Shown: positions 21,973-33,399 of the stretch, one piece after another
Layout: each line of letters starts with the position of its first letter
Numbering within the stretch: the stretch's first letter is position 1
Assembly: GCA_021399435.1 (NCBI GenBank)
Contig: JAJTUP010000095.1
Coordinates: 165,540-229,539, forward strand
Reading direction: 5' to 3'
DNA: 64,000 nucleotides
Source of the DNA: Diaporthe sp. PMI_573
Lineage: Eukaryota > Ascomycota > Sordariomycetes > Diaporthales > Diaporthaceae
The notes under the pieces: model-generated
What the model was told of the DNA's origin: nothing
The model's database searches: none
What the model saw: the letters and a program-made list of their open reading frames with translations, nothing else
Program-made: the position numbers and the translations under genes

Positions 21973-22239
21973 GACAGACCAAGAATTGTCTCATGGACGT
22001 ACCGCAAGATACATTATTGGCAGGCACCAGGAGAAGTCGTGTCATACAACACGGCTTGTGATAGGTAGGCGACTGATGTGTTCCAAACCGTCTATGAAGT
22101 CTTTGTAGTTTGCCTTCTGTGAAGAATGTGCCATATTCTGTACGGCTTATAGGTCCTTCTACTGCATAGTAAAGTACTACACACCAGCTGTCGCCAAGGT
22201 TTTATAAATAATGCCGAAATTCCACTCTAAGTATAAATT

Positions 22240-23053
22240 TACCTATAGAGTACTTCTCGCTCTTTGAAGCAGCTCGTGAAGCGGGCCAAGAGCGCGATTG
22301 TACTCGTTTATTAGCAGATTCACGAGCGCCTTGCCGCTCGGTATCTGCCTATCTGCCCTTCCTGAAGAGACGGGTTGTTGTAGAGAAGCAGTCGTCTGAA
22401 GCGCTCAGAGTTTACGAGATTGAACGGGAGGTTGTGGTATGTAAGCCAGTCGAGCAGGAGTAGTTGGTTCATCTTCGGATCGAACAGCTTATGCAGATTG
22501 CCGAGAAGGCTTTGGTCCCGAGGGTTCGTTGGATCGGCGCGAAGCATATCAAGTAGATTCCGTTCTGTACCTCCACTTCCGGCAACGGGGCCTGCAAATT
22601 GCGAAGGTGGCTGACAAGTTAGCGGACATTATCGAACGACGTGGACATAGGACACGGAGGGATGACACAAACCACGACCTTGTGCTCCTTTCTCAGATGT
22701 CGGACAATGCCTCCGCCAGTTGAAGCGATGTAGACATAACCTGTCGTCTTCGGCCTGTTCCGGAGGAAACATCTCTCGCAGATCCATACGATCTTGTGGG
22801 GCCGTGACCTGTTGTCCTTCATTCTGAATCCAAACTGCCACCACCATGTCCGCTCTCGAGAAGGGTCGTGACCTATCGTGAAAGCGGGGAACCGGCTGAA
22901 TTTATCAGTCGTCCAAGCCTCATAATCTGGAAATCTGATGGGTGCATATTTCGTTGAGGCTGAACTAGTTGACGGCTCGGAAGGCGGCGGCGTGGAGGAG
23001 GCAGCCTCTATGTCGTCATCAAACGAGTCCATAGTGATGGGAAGAGTCCGCAA
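22240..23053 (-). pseudogene. hAT transposase N-terminal remnant
   Basis: From an ATG at 23053 or 23032, the minus strand encodes a BED-like finger (TWWWQFGF ... WICERC ... HLRKEH). After a break near 22620 (possible intron or frameshift) the next frame gives [20 protein letters not shown], the usual hAT segment before the catalytic core. A further frame change near 22345 leads to a helix-rich stretch ending in a stop near 22242, where the first catalytic Asp would be expected. The catalytic core and hATC domain are missing. It is not the same subfamily as the intact transposase at 19.5 kb. Confidence 0.65.
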
Positions 23054-23421
23054 ACAGTGTAGAGGAGGTCAGATCGAATGCTGCGAGAACGGCAGCCATC
23101 AAGAAATTTCAATCTAAGCTTGTTCAAAACAGATCATACTCGATAGCTCTGAGGGCTGCAGTAGGGCCTGTTGTCTCGCTCCGCGCAGTAAGGAGCATCC
23201 GCGATAGTGGTGATTAGGTAGGTAACTGACCACCCCCTGCATATTTGCAGGGATACAGCGGGCGACAAACCCAAGAAATTAAAACGCAGCAGATATTGCA
23301 GCCGGTTCGTTCTCCGACAACTCATGTTGCTTGCCCCTTGTCTCGGCACAACACGAGACTACATCACTACTGTATCTACACCTATAGCGTTCACATTTTG
23401 TATTTTGCTCAATCTTCTATA

Positions 23422-24300
23422 ATGGGCTTCAAGCAAAAGGCTCTCTGGGGGGGATATACACTCATCATTATTGTCGTAGTCCTTTTCAGTACAGCCAGTT
23501 TTGGCTTCAACCTCTACGCCATCGTTGAAGCTCGCAAATGGCTCGGGGACTTCGTTCGACTCTCGGGACATGGGAGCAATAACTGGAACTGGGCCGTGGC
23601 CATCCTCTTTTTCGCCTCCAGCGGACTCCTCGGCAACAGCGTCGTGATAGGATGTAGCTATAAGCTTCGGGGACCCGGGTGTTGGCGCAATGTCATTTCC
23701 GGCCTGGAAGGTGCTTCGATCTTGCATCTCGTCATCACGGCGCCGGCATGGGACGCCGTGCATAGGTACCGCTGGGCCGAACTCCTGCGCGAGGCGGGAC
23801 ACGCCGACCACGCCTACCACGTCGACATATTCTACAAGCTCGGAGAGACCGTGATCATCTTCTGGTCCGTCATTGGCTTCATCTGCTTAGTCGTGGTGCT
23901 GTGCCACCTTGTGTCAGAGCATTGTCTTAAACGAAGCACGGATAGCCTCTGTGAGGAATCAGAGCAAACGAAGAAGCACCGGAGCCAATTGCAGGCAAAT
24001 CCAGACGTGGAGAAGGGCGACAATCCAAAAAAGGACGGGCGTCTCAGGAATGAGCCTGGCCCACTCAATCAGCACCCAATTTTCACCGAGGAAGACATGC
24101 CTAGTACGGACAATACTGCAAACCGAGACCTCATGCGCTATGTCCAGAATGAAAACAAAGCTGTTCTATGCGGCCAGAACTATTTCGACAGTGTCAGCGA
24201 TCTCTCGTCTGCGGACTCTATATTTGTCAAGGATTACGAAGAAGTTGATATTGGTTTCTATACAACGCTAACGCCCCCTCCATTTGTAAAACGTACCTAA
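23422..24300 (+). CDS. Four-TM membrane protein with cytoplasmic tail
   Basis: The 292-aa ORF is opened at the ATG at 23422, directly before MGFKQKALWGGYTL; the open frame extends 59 codons further 5' without membrane or signal character. Four hydrophobic segments are visible at about residues 11-32, 55-77, 90-110 and 143-163, followed by a 130-residue hydrophilic, charged tail. The arrangement is like many small fungal MARVEL-type or unnamed plasma-membrane proteins, but no family motif is certain. Conserved-looking features are a Trp-Asn-Trp before TM2 and a CSYKLRGPGC loop. It appears intact and lies between two hAT remnants. Confidence 0.6.
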   Translation: MGFKQKALWGGYTLIIIVVVLFSTASFGFNLYAIVEARKWLGDFVRLSGHGSNNWNWAVAILFFASSGLLGNSVVIGCSYKLRGPGCWRNVISGLEGASILHLVITAPAWDAVHRYRWAELLREAGHADHAYHVDIFYKLGETVIIFWSVIGFICLVVVLCHLVSEHCLKRSTDSLCEESEQTKKHRSQLQANPDVEKGDNPKKDGRLRNEPGPLNQHPIFTEEDMPSTDNTANRDLMRYVQNENKAVLCGQNYFDSVSDLSSADSIFVKDYEEVDIGFYTTLTPPPFVKRT

Positions 24301-24576
24301 GCAATCCTTCCTGAGAATTTCAATGGAGACCCACAAACTTGCGGTATCAAAAAACATCACTGAGGCACGCCGCACTCAAGACGGAAGCTGCACGATAGCC
24401 GCTCACACAAGGAACTGCTTGGACGATCAGAGGGTAATCGAGAAGTTTTATGGAACAGCACTCAGTATCGCCGTACGCTTACCCAATATGAACATGACCC
24501 ATATTGTATTGTATTGCCAAGAACCCAATATATTGGCAGTGTGACAATACATCCAATATATTCCACGTGGACCTCA

Positions 24577-25080
24577 TCATTCATCTGCCTCAGCGAAAAT
24601 CTCGTCACCTTGAAAATCTCGTATCCCAAACCATGACTTCAGGCACTCCAATGCTTCAATCACATCACTCCCAAGTCGATTTCGACGGTCTACCAAGAGC
24701 GTCTTCGAGGCTGGGACATAAGACGAGCTGCCGCGAGCTATGCAGAAGTCTACACACATGCCGACCGGTATTGCCAGCTATACACATGGTTGCAGAAGCC
24801 CATGAAGAAGCTTGTCGTATAAGCTGGCCGCGCTCCAGAGAGTCTTGTCAACCATGTTTCCCGACACCCTCTCAAAGGCGCAGTCTAACTTGCGCATGGA
24901 TATCTGCTTTGGGGACGCAGTCTTTAAAAGCTGTGTGCGGGTTCCACTCTTATGGAAGCGGTACAACAGCCACGTCTGAATTTCTTTGGTCTCATTCGTC
25001 CATTCCTTTTTGATTTGATTGGCCTTCGACCAACAGAAGTTTTCGCGAGGCCTCGGCCTCGAGGCAGTGAAATATTGCTC
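24577..25080 (-). pseudogene. hAT transposase C-terminal remnant
   Basis: Minus-strand frames give RNRLGSDVIEALECLKSWFG near 24690-24640, the end of the hATC domain (family pattern: RNRLxPxxxEALxxLKxW). Further 5' are RFHKSGTRTQLLKTASP and VDAVVRAIFHCLEAEASRK, segments typical of the region between the core and hATC. Several stops and frame changes break it. Confidence 0.6.
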
Positions 25081-25140
25081 TCACCACGGCATCAACCTGA
25101 GAACGGTCCAGCTGCCTTGCTTGGGCTTTAATAATTGAGT

Positions 25141-25483
25141 CTAGGGAGCAGTGCCGTCCTGACAATAATGAGACAAATAATGTGGAAGAGTTGGGGGATT
25201 GTCCTACTTGTGAGCGTGAAGAAAGTGAGTATTTACAGGCTTTCTAATAAATTTACATTAACAAGCACTAGACATCTTCAACACCCTCGACCTAGAGGAC
25301 AGCAACGCCCCCGGGTCCGTCAACGGAAACGGGGAGCGCAACCCCCTCGACGGCCTCAGCGCCAAAGAGACTACCGCCGTCGTGCGGCAGGGGCTCGCCG
25401 AGTTCCGCGAGCAGAACGGCATTGCTGAGAGTAGTGATGATGAGGCGGATGATGCGTTGCCTGAGGGTGCGGACGATCAGTAG
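25141..25483 (+). pseudogene. Terminal exon(s) of an unidentified gene
   Basis: A frame reading CPTCEREE ends at a GTGAGT-like donor near 25225. A possible 45-bp intron ends at TAG near 25271. A GC-rich exon follows, encoding DIFNTLDLEDSNAPG and an acidic tail (SSDDEADDALPEGADDQ) that stops at 25481. Codon use is GC-rich like the Argonaute gene next door and unlike the hAT remnant. It looks like the 3' end of a host gene whose 5' part was lost. Product unknown. Confidence 0.35.
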
Positions 25484-26063
25484 GGAGGGAGTGGTGTGTG
25501 CACGGATGGGCTTGCGGTCAACTACTCCAGATGTTGCTTGAGGGGCAGGAATAGAGTGTTGACGACGAGACAGACACGTAGCCTTTACCTTTTCTTGTTT
25601 TCCAGCGAATTTCACGTTTTCTTTCCGTTGCATCACACGAGATTCGAGTAAGACCATTTGATATTTGTGTTGTTTTGTGTCCTTTGTGAGTTCTTCTTAT
25701 GAACGACCATTTGAAAATAGGATATACGGCTGTCAGTAGTCACACGAAGTGCAATAACCAAGGCAAGCCCTAGGCGGAGGTGGGAACACAGAACACAAAC
25801 GCCATGTCACAATTGTACCACTATTTCTTCGAAAGGTCTTGGTGAAAATATCGCTTAGACATTCGCTCACGCTCGATATCATCGCTGACTGCAGCTACCA
25901 CAAAGAAACGCCAAAAAACAACTGGCCATAAATGCCAGTCCCAGATAATCAAATCAAGACGCTAACGATCCAAGCCCCAAAGTAAAATACACGAGACAAT
26001 CTTCCCAAGAGCACCCAGATCTACGGCCGCTTACACGACGCAGTCATCGCAAACTCCCAAAGA

Positions 26064-29000
26064 TCAAATATAGAACATGGTGTTCCTAAGCCTCTCATGG
26101 ACCGTCACAGTAGCAGCGACACCACCACCCCCAGCAACACTGCTCGCGTCGTCCGCGCTGCTCCCCTCAAACAAATCCGCCATGTACCGGCGCGCCCGCT
26201 CGCACAGGATGTCGGCGTGGTACGCGGGCGTGCAGATGCTGACGACCTTGGTGGCCCGCGAGTACGAGTAGCACAGCGCCTGCGTGACCCTCTCGAGCTC
26301 GTTGGCGGGCGAGGAGTCCTGCGGCTTGGCGGCCAGCGACTTGGGCTTCTTCGCCGCGCGGTCCTGGAAGATCTCGTCCAGCACCACGACGTAGTGCGCC
26401 GGCCGGCCCGTCCCCTGGATCACCGCGTGCGACTGCAGGTAGAAATCCCACATGCCCTCCTCCGTGACGCCGCGGTCGACGACCGTGCCCGGCTTGCAGT
26501 TGCCGCCGCGGTCCATGTCCTTGGCCTGGCTGGGGTAGAAGCGGGTGTGGTGGCGCTTGCCGACGATGATGACGGTCAGCCGCGGGAGGTTCTTCTTGGT
26601 CAGGTCCGCCGGGTACATCTCCGCGAACGCCTTGCGCAGGCGCGGGATCTCTTCGTCGTAGACGGTCTGGTACTGGCCCTCCGACACACCGTCGCGGTAA
26701 ACGAGGATGTTCTCCGGCAGGCTCGCGTGCTTTCCTAGGTTCCTCCAGTTTCCGAGGGCATTCTTCAGCATGGGGGTGAGGTCCGAGACCATCTCCTGAC
26801 GGGCCTCGCTTTGGATGCTAAGGCTGCCGGGCCACTGGCCAAAGTGCTTGTCCGTGGACGCCACCAAGCCGGCGACAGAAGGTGCATTGGAGGATGAGCC
26901 AGGGGATGGGTGAGTCACGTCGATGCCCACCACCATGGTCTTGTCCTCGTTGAGGAAGGACAGGCGCGAGGGCTCGACCATTTGGTTGTTGCCCCCAAGT
27001 TTGAGGTTGAACTTGAGGGCAACGTTGGCAAAGTACTGGTCTTCTCCTCTTCCACCAGCAAACTTGGACCCAACGACGCAAATGGTATGGATGCCATACT
27101 TTGTGTCGCCAAGAGTCTTGATATAGCTGTACAGCTCAGTGTTGTCACTCTTGTCCCTGCCAGGGAGGATGATGAAGAGAAGATCCAGCTTGCTGGCCGC
27201 TCGCTCGAACAACGTATCCAACGCCGGGTCGCTGGGGGAATTCAAGGTGATTTCCTGGCCAGGAAGGGCTTGCTGTTGCACCGTCACCCCATTCTTGCTC
27301 AGCGACGCAGAAAACCTGCCGACCGTAGCAGCGAGGTCGTCCTTTGTGTAGTTGGGCCGCCTCCAGTCTTTGATGGACAGCCACGACCACGTTTTCAAGT
27401 TGCCCGGTTTGTTGAACATGACGTTCTCCATGTTCCAGCTGCCGAAAGCAACATTGACAGACTTATTATTCTTGTAGAACACCTTGGGCTCTTGTAACAC
27501 GCGGGCTGAAACGGTGATCAGGTTTTGGCCAGCGTTGATGCCGAATTTTGCCTGATGATCAGTGATTAGTTATGCATCCCATAGGACATCAAGGAACACT
27601 CTTGGGGCATTTCGCGCGGAATATCAGGGCTTACCAAAAGAGGATTGGTCTCGGTTGATAGACCGCCTGTGACGAGGCCGTCATTGGCGATAGACATGGC
27701 GTTGAGCCAGGGCCCACGGACAGCAAACTTGATCATGTTCCGGGTCTGCTCGCCGCCGAGCTTCGCCATGGCGCTCTGGCCGGGCAATACAACGCAAACC
27801 TCAGCGGGCAGGTATGATGGATTCTTATCCGTGCCGACATTGACCACAGGGTAGTCATCTCCACACGTGATGTTGTATGTGTTCTTGAAGTGTTCGTAGA
27901 CGCTGATATAGCGGCCAGTTCCAGCAGACACATGTTGTGGTCCGGCTTTTGGAGGTGCTTCCGCTTTGCCCTTCGCACCTTTGCCCTTGCCCTTCTTCTT
28001 GGACGTGGCTTGGGATGGCTCGGCACCTGGGATGGAGGACGAAGCTGCTGGTGCCGGGGACCTGTCTTCAAGCCAGAACTCGACATGCTTCGGTCCAGCG
28101 GCGAACTCTTTAACCCTGGGCCGGTTGGGTCCCTGTCCGTCTGATTTCTTAGCTAGCCCGAAGACAGTCTTGACCCGATGAATGACTTCTCCCTTCCTGT
28201 TCTTCTTCTCCTTGAGGTGTGTTGTGCGGACACGAACTCGTTTGAGGAACTTTTCGAGGGAACGCCACCCGCTGGGATCAGGGCGTGGGTTGTAGGCCGC
28301 GATCAAATTCATCAGCTTTCCCTCGTTGTAGAAGGCAACATGACTGACGTTGACGTTGACAAGAATGCGGTTGGTAGCAGCCCGAACGCTGGTGAAGAAA
28401 CCACGCAGAGCAGTGAGGCCCCGTCCGAGGTCGAGGTTATCAGCGTTGCCACTCATCGAGAAGGTCTTGCTGGCTCCAATAGTTGCCACGTTGTTGTTGG
28501 ACTTGGCCCAGTGCTTGAGGAAGATGTTCAGACCCTGGATCATCTCCAACTTGCTGTCATACTGGACCGCTGGGTTCGTCGAGGTCAGGAAGGACATCAG
28601 GTCGCCAACAGTCAGTGTCTTGGTGTACTTAACAGCGAACTTGTATTTCGGGGCGTGCTCCTTGGGGTCGTCTTCTCCCTCAGCCTTGTAGGCGACCTCG
28701 ATGACTTTTTCGGGTCCTCCCAAGTCAAGTTGCTTCCGGGAGATCAGGGTGGACTTGAAGTCGGTGACCATGTCTCCTCGGTAACTCTCTAGCTCTGGCG
28801 ACTCGTTGACCAAGAGACGGATGACCTGTGTTCGCTTCTTTCCAACGACCTCGGGCGTGATTTCGGCGACATCGTATGAGTACAGAGTCAGGTCAGATTG
28901 CGGGACTAGCGGGACGTAGTTGGCGTAGACGGTGATGGGCTGGCCCTCGGTGCCGTAGCCGGGCCGAGCTGGTAACAGGGCAGAGCTGTCGAGACTCAGC

Positions 29001-29392
29001 GAGCTCATCGCGAACTCGGGCGATTTGCGGGCCTTCTGGCGAGCGTCTTCGACGGCCCTCACCTGGGTATCGGGGACGGGAACTCCTCCAGTGGGAGGCG
29101 TGTAGACCTGCGCGGGGGGTCGTCCGCCGCGGCCACCACGGTCACCGCCACCTCGGCCCCGATCGCCACCTCCACGGTACCCGCCGCGATCTCCGCCCCC
29201 GCGATAGCCACCACCACGATCTCCTCCGCCGCGGTCGCCGCCGCCACGATATCCACCGCGGCCACCTCGGTCCCCTCCTCCACGACCGGGTGGGAAGGAG
29301 CCTCCTCTGCTTGGACCGCCGCGAGCACCCCCATCGCCACGACCGGCGCCGTCACCACGTCCCCGTCCTCTTCCTCGACCACGATCAGCCAT
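26064..29392 (-). CDS. Argonaute (QDE-2-type) RNA silencing protein
   Basis: The model is complement(join(26064..27551,27635..29392)), with an 83-bp GTAAGC...CAG intron, giving 1081 aa. Residues 1-110 are an RGG/RG-rich low-complexity arm. Then come the Argonaute N domain, linker, and PAZ with the ISVYEHFKNTYNITCG block. The PIWI domain covers about 720-1050. Its catalytic tetrad is visible: Asp797 in VGIDVTHPSP, Glu839 in ARQEM, Asp873 in VYRDGVSEGQ and His972 in GRPAHY. The slicer activity is therefore predicted to be intact. Argonaute binds small RNAs and cleaves complementary transcripts, including transposon RNA (quelling in Neurospora). No frameshift or stop is seen and GC content is high, as in core genes. 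Confidence 0.97.
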
Positions 29393-31225
29393 AGTCGAGC
29401 ATGCAAGTGCGTGCTAGAGAGCGAGGCACACAAGCAGGGTTGGATGGTGGACAGCCGCCCGAGCAGCTCGAGACAGCAATAGTCTAGCAAGGGATATCGA
29501 TGCAACAAGCGGCTGTTAGGAATACAACTGTCCAGGTAAGGATATCTGATGTTCTATTAGCGGGGGATCCAACAACGGCATGCTGTGGCATGGAAAGGAA
29601 CAGCGTTGATGAGCTGAGGTGGGGGTGGGCCGACCTACCACAGCAGCTTCGAGAGTTCCAAAACCAAGGCGAGGGAGCTCGAGCAGATGTAGGTCCCGCC
29701 GGTCAGTCACTGGGAAATAAGGATGTGATTAAGGATGAGGGTGGCAAAATGATATGAAGAGGAGACAGAAGATATTTCCGAGCTCCTCAGAAGGCGATGC
29801 AGCGGCGAGGAGGTGGGTGATATGATATGGAGAAGAGTTGGGAGGAATTGGGAGGTGAAGTGGCGAGAGGTGGAAGCTGCCCTCGAGGAGACAGTGAGGC
29901 CTACCTGAAGAAGGAGGGGTCAGGTCAAAGAACCACCTGGGCGCGCTGACGGGCAGCTGCAGTGGATCATGCCAATGAACAGCCCCTCTCCTGCAGCGCA
30001 GAGAAAGCCAAATTCGAAGAGCAGCCTTGACCGGCCTTTCTTCTCCCTTTTTTCCGCTTCTCTGATTGATTAACTCACAAGGAATGCGTTACACAAGCTG
30101 CAGGAGGCCTACCAAATGCCATCATCCACCCCAGTAATTTTGACACTTGTATGACTGCCAACAGTCAGTCAGACTTAAACGGACCGTTCGAACCGTTGGG
30201 GGCTGTTGTGGGCCGTTCTGGTGGGGACGGAGTGGACAAAACGGGCCCCGAACTAGTGGTGCAGGCGCTAACAGTTCCGATGCATCATTTTGCCCTGGGG
30301 GAGTTAGTAGACTCACTCGCGAAAGAACTCTCCAGTTTCCCCATCCCATTCACACGTCGACATCAAATCCACTCTTCAGTCACCGCCAAACATGTGGGCA
30401 AGACTCAATTAGGAGAAGGGTGGATTGAAGTCTACTGTAAATATTCGTGGAAAAAACCCTGAGTTGGTTCTAGTCAGCCAGATTTTCAGCTCAACTCACT
30501 TCGCTGCCCTGATCGGCTCTACTTGATGCAGGTGTCCGGTTTCAAATCATTCTGAACGGCACAATCCAAGAAAACCGTAGTGCAGCCCGTAATTACTTGT
30601 TGCTCACCCCATCTTGAATTGTCTATTGAGCTCTACCAATACTTGACTCTACTCGAATATACACTGTGGTTAATATTGTAGCCGGAATATATACCTTGCG
30701 ACAATTTAATGGAGACACCTGTACACAGTCCCTTGATATTGTTTTTTAGTCCCTCTAGGTGCTTCCCGGACACAGCAGCTTCCATCTATTGAAAAATGCA
30801 ACACTAGGAGTCTTTCGAGGCGGCAGAACTTTCAAGTGTTCTGTATTGTGACTACAGTATGTACGGTGATCGACCAGAAAGATCGTACTTTTTGAGATTT
30901 TAGTGCATAAATATGTCTGGGTACCCAACAGAAGTCCCGTATTTTGAAAGACTACATCGCTGTTGGGTTAAATACAGGTACTTCTGATAAGCATGTACTC
31001 TACATACAACAAATTGGAAAGGTACACTGCGTGAAACACAATACTCGAAAATACCATCCCTACCAAAAAGGTACTTACTGACGTCCCTAGTGGCTCAGAT
31101 AGCGAATTCTGCAGAAGTACACTTGTATGACCGTGTGACTTTCATGACATGCGGCTCGCCAAGGCCATCTTAGAGGAATTTCCGGCCCCGGGCGAAAATT
31201 GATATACTTCAGACCAAAGGAAGAA
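29393..31225. other. Argonaute upstream region and gene-free stretch
   Basis: The first 600 bp, with GA-rich strings near 29750-29900, presumably hold the Argonaute 5' UTR and promoter. No TATA box is certain. Beyond 30.1 kb I see no gene; the short frames there have no known motif. Confidence 0.4.
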
Positions 31226-31230
31226 AGCAC

Positions 31231-31995
31231 TTACTGAGGTTCATTCGCTCGTTGTGCGATGTGAGCAAGCGTCGCGGCCGCGGTGATAGCGCGTGTAGTA
31301 GGGTCGGAGAGTTGGTTATGGAGGAATTTTTCAAAGTCCCCCAGGGAAACAACAAAAGGGTCAATTCCTTGAGCCTTCTGTCTTGCGGCAAAGCTGATCC
31401 AATCCTGCTTAGGCGCGCCTTTTAAGCAGCGTACCGCGTACCCTATTCGTTCCCACGGCTCCTTGATTTTGTATAGGCGAAGGTGATAGTGAAGGTCGTG
31501 AAGAAAGGTCTGCAGGGCCATGTAGGAATCGCCGTGATAGGTAAGTGCCGGGAGGCCACCGGGGCGAAGGCTTGGCTCGCGCGCTGCGCTCCCGTCGCTT
31601 GGGCCAAGTTCGTCCAGAGAAGGAATATCATTCCTGAGGCCGGCTGGGCCCGGGTCAGGAATGTAAATAGGTTCAGAGGTGGTGGTCACGTTGTCTTCCC
31701 CGCTTAGGAGCAGCGCAAGCTTAGCTCTCTTGGCGCGGAGCCGCTGTCGGATCGCTTCGTCTTGTAGCTGCTGGTCGAGTTCCTTTTCCTTGCGCTTAAG
31801 CTCTGCACTGCTAAGGCGCTGATCAGACATGGTGTTTTCGACGCTAAGTTGCGAGGATGCCGGTGTATGGGTCAAAGGCTGCGCGTCCTGGGAATAGGAA
31901 CCCTGGCCATTTTCGGGGCAGTTGTCGCGGGGTTCAAGTTGCTCAAGCGCAGCGGTGCCGGCACGCGAACGTGTGGTGCGTGTATTGGACGCCAT
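31231..31995 (-). CDS. Gag-like protein of Gypsy retrotransposon
   Basis: The 254-aa ORF starts at an ATG 51 bp after the LTR. Residues about 55-95 are highly charged (a KRKEKELDQQLQDEAIRQRL helix). Residues about 155-245 match the retrotransposon-gag capsid core, with DSYMALQTFLHDLHYHL followed by GYAVRCLKGAPKQDWISF. It ends at ANEPQ, shortly after the capsid homology, with no zinc knuckle or Pol. Gag assembles the virus-like particle of the element. This copy could at best supply capsid protein. Confidence 0.7.
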   Translation of the reverse strand: MASNTRTTRSRAGTAALEQLEPRDNCPENGQGSYSQDAQPLTHTPASSQLSVENTMSDQRLSSAELKRKEKELDQQLQDEAIRQRLRAKRAKLALLLSGEDNVTTTSEPIYIPDPGPAGLRNDIPSLDELGPSDGSAAREPSLRPGGLPALTYHGDSYMALQTFLHDLHYHLRLYKIKEPWERIGYAVRCLKGAPKQDWISFAARQKAQGIDPFVVSLGDFEKFLHNQLSDPTTRAITAAATLAHIAQRANEPQ

Positions 31996-32045
31996 GCTGG
32001 TGTCCTAAACGGTCTACTCCTCAGGAAGGGTAGGAACGATCAGAC

Positions 32046-32333
32046 TGTCAGGGTGAAGGGTCACGAGTAGAGTGAATAGGTACACGCAGCGTAGGCGCAG
32101 TGTATAAGTGGTGTAGGAGCAGTGTGGTAGAGGATAGCGAACTACTGATCGTTGCCTTCCTTCCTCCTTCCTCTTCATCCTTCCTTCTCCCTCCTTTTAT
32201 AATTGAGGATGTCCCTCCTTCGCGGTGTGAGCGCTGCGTCCTCCCTATGCTCGCACCCCGTCCCTGGGTTCCCTCATATGTGAAGGTGGCTGGGGCGCTC
32301 CCTTCCTGTGGCATGGGACAATGGCCCCTGACA
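32046..32333 (-). repeat. Gypsy 5' LTR
   Basis: The 288-bp sequence begins TGTCAGGG and ends CCCTGACA (element orientation), giving 8-bp perfect inverted termini with canonical TG...CA ends. It contains a TATAAAA box. No second copy is seen in the window. Confidence 0.75.
32195..32201 (-). promoter_or_regulatory. TATA box in the Gypsy LTR
   Basis: TATAAAA on the minus strand lies mid-LTR, about 200 bp before the gag ATG. This is the expected place for the retroelement promoter, with a pyrimidine/purine-rich block downstream. Confidence 0.5.
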
Positions 32334-32337
32334 AAGC

Positions 32338-32651
32338 ATCTTCGTCTCCAGTGCAGCCACGATACGTCAACGATCGTGGCCAAGAAACGTTTCCTTTATT
32401 GCTATCACAAGGCCCGATTGAAGGCACTTAAAGCGTCAAATATCCGTTCAGGCTGGCGTGCAACGGGTCTCTGGCCAGTATCACGTGTCAAAGCACTCGG
32501 AAGCCGCTTTGTCAAGGGAAACCACCAGAAGAAAGCAAAATCGTCAGATTTGGTGGCAGAAATGGCTTCAGCGGTCATTTTTGCACAGACAAGTGTTTTT
32601 GCCGGTCAGCAGATGCCCAATTTGCAACGCCCAAGCGATCTTAGGAGCTAA
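32338..32651 (+). pseudogene. Pogo-type transposase C-terminal fragment
   Basis: Translation gives KKRFLYCYHKARLKALKASN and then IRSGWRATGLWPVSRVKALG, the segment following the DDE core of fungal pogo (Fot1/Tigger) transposases. The DDE core and the helix-turn-helix N-terminus are missing. The preceding DNA is the Gypsy LTR. Confidence 0.7.
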
Positions 32652-32973
32652 GGGGCATGGTTGCCCGGTACGCTCGTCAGAATGGGCGTCCATGTCGTGG
32701 TAAGTGGGCAAAACGAGGGTGAGGGATAGGGTCTGGATATGTAAGCTTGGCTTCTCTGCCCCGACTCCTGTATTATAGCTCTGCGGGCTACTCTTGTCAA
32801 CAGAGCCTCTGCCTACTGAGGAAGGACTGTGTATGCAATGAATAAATCATCTACCGCCTACTCGATCCCCGCGTTGACGATGCCGTCCCTGCCCACACCC
32901 CCACTGTGGGCAGCTGCTAGCCCGAACCTGTTGCCTTAGCATCACAACGTTTCCGCGATCCTTGAATAGATAG

Positions 32974-33375
32974 AACCCTTTTTGCTGCTTCGCAACTCTG
33001 TCCACGTCTGAATTGTTGCGCATATACCGATTCATCACGCCCGGCTTTCGCTCACGAGAGTTAGCCCCACACCAGGAGAATAATCAGACCTGGCGGGTGC
33101 TAGAGGTCACATTTCCAGACTCCGTTGAGACGCATTCGAAGGTACAGACGTTCTACTTTGACAAGAATTTCCTTCTTTGCAGATTTGATTACACACCTGA
33201 AATTTTCAGCTCCAGACAAGCTGCACATTATTGCTATCATCATAATACCGTTGGGGGGATTAGCTTCCCAACGCTTCGCCGAGTAGTGCCTATCTTGGAG
33301 GATGGGCCCGCGATTACAGGTGCTTCAGCCATCTTGATTGATTATATTGATATTGAGGTCAAAACGGATGACTAA
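32974..33375 (+). pseudogene. Fragment of a bacterial-type conserved protein
   Basis: An open frame without ATG reads WRVLEVTFPDSVETHSKVQT, FYFDKNFLLCRFDYTPEI, AAHYCYHHNTVGGISFPT and LRRVVPILEDGP. I associate this order (VTFP...THS..Q.FYFD..LL.R.DYT...AAHYC...FPTRRRV) with uncharacterised proteins common in actinobacteria and cyanobacteria, also present in some fungi. The C-terminus with its stop looks complete; the N-terminal half is missing or in an unrecognised exon. Possible horizontal origin is inference only. Confidence 0.45.
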
Positions 33376-33399
33376 TGAAACTACGGGGTTTTTGATAGC

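Larger units (their letters stand above)
31231..32333 (-). mobile_element. Truncated Gypsy-type LTR element (5' LTR and gag only)
   Basis: On the minus strand, a 288-bp LTR (32333 to 32046) is followed by a leader and gag. Protease, reverse transcriptase, RNase H, integrase and the 3' LTR are absent. Sequence after gag has no retroelement motif. The LTR directly abuts pogo transposase sequence at 32338, indicating insertion into an older DNA transposon. Confidence 0.75.

Noticed and set aside
28178..28792. 204-codon ORF opposite the Argonaute gene (and similar ones at 26097-27497)
   Set aside because: Antisense shadows of a GC-rich coding region; no independent motif.
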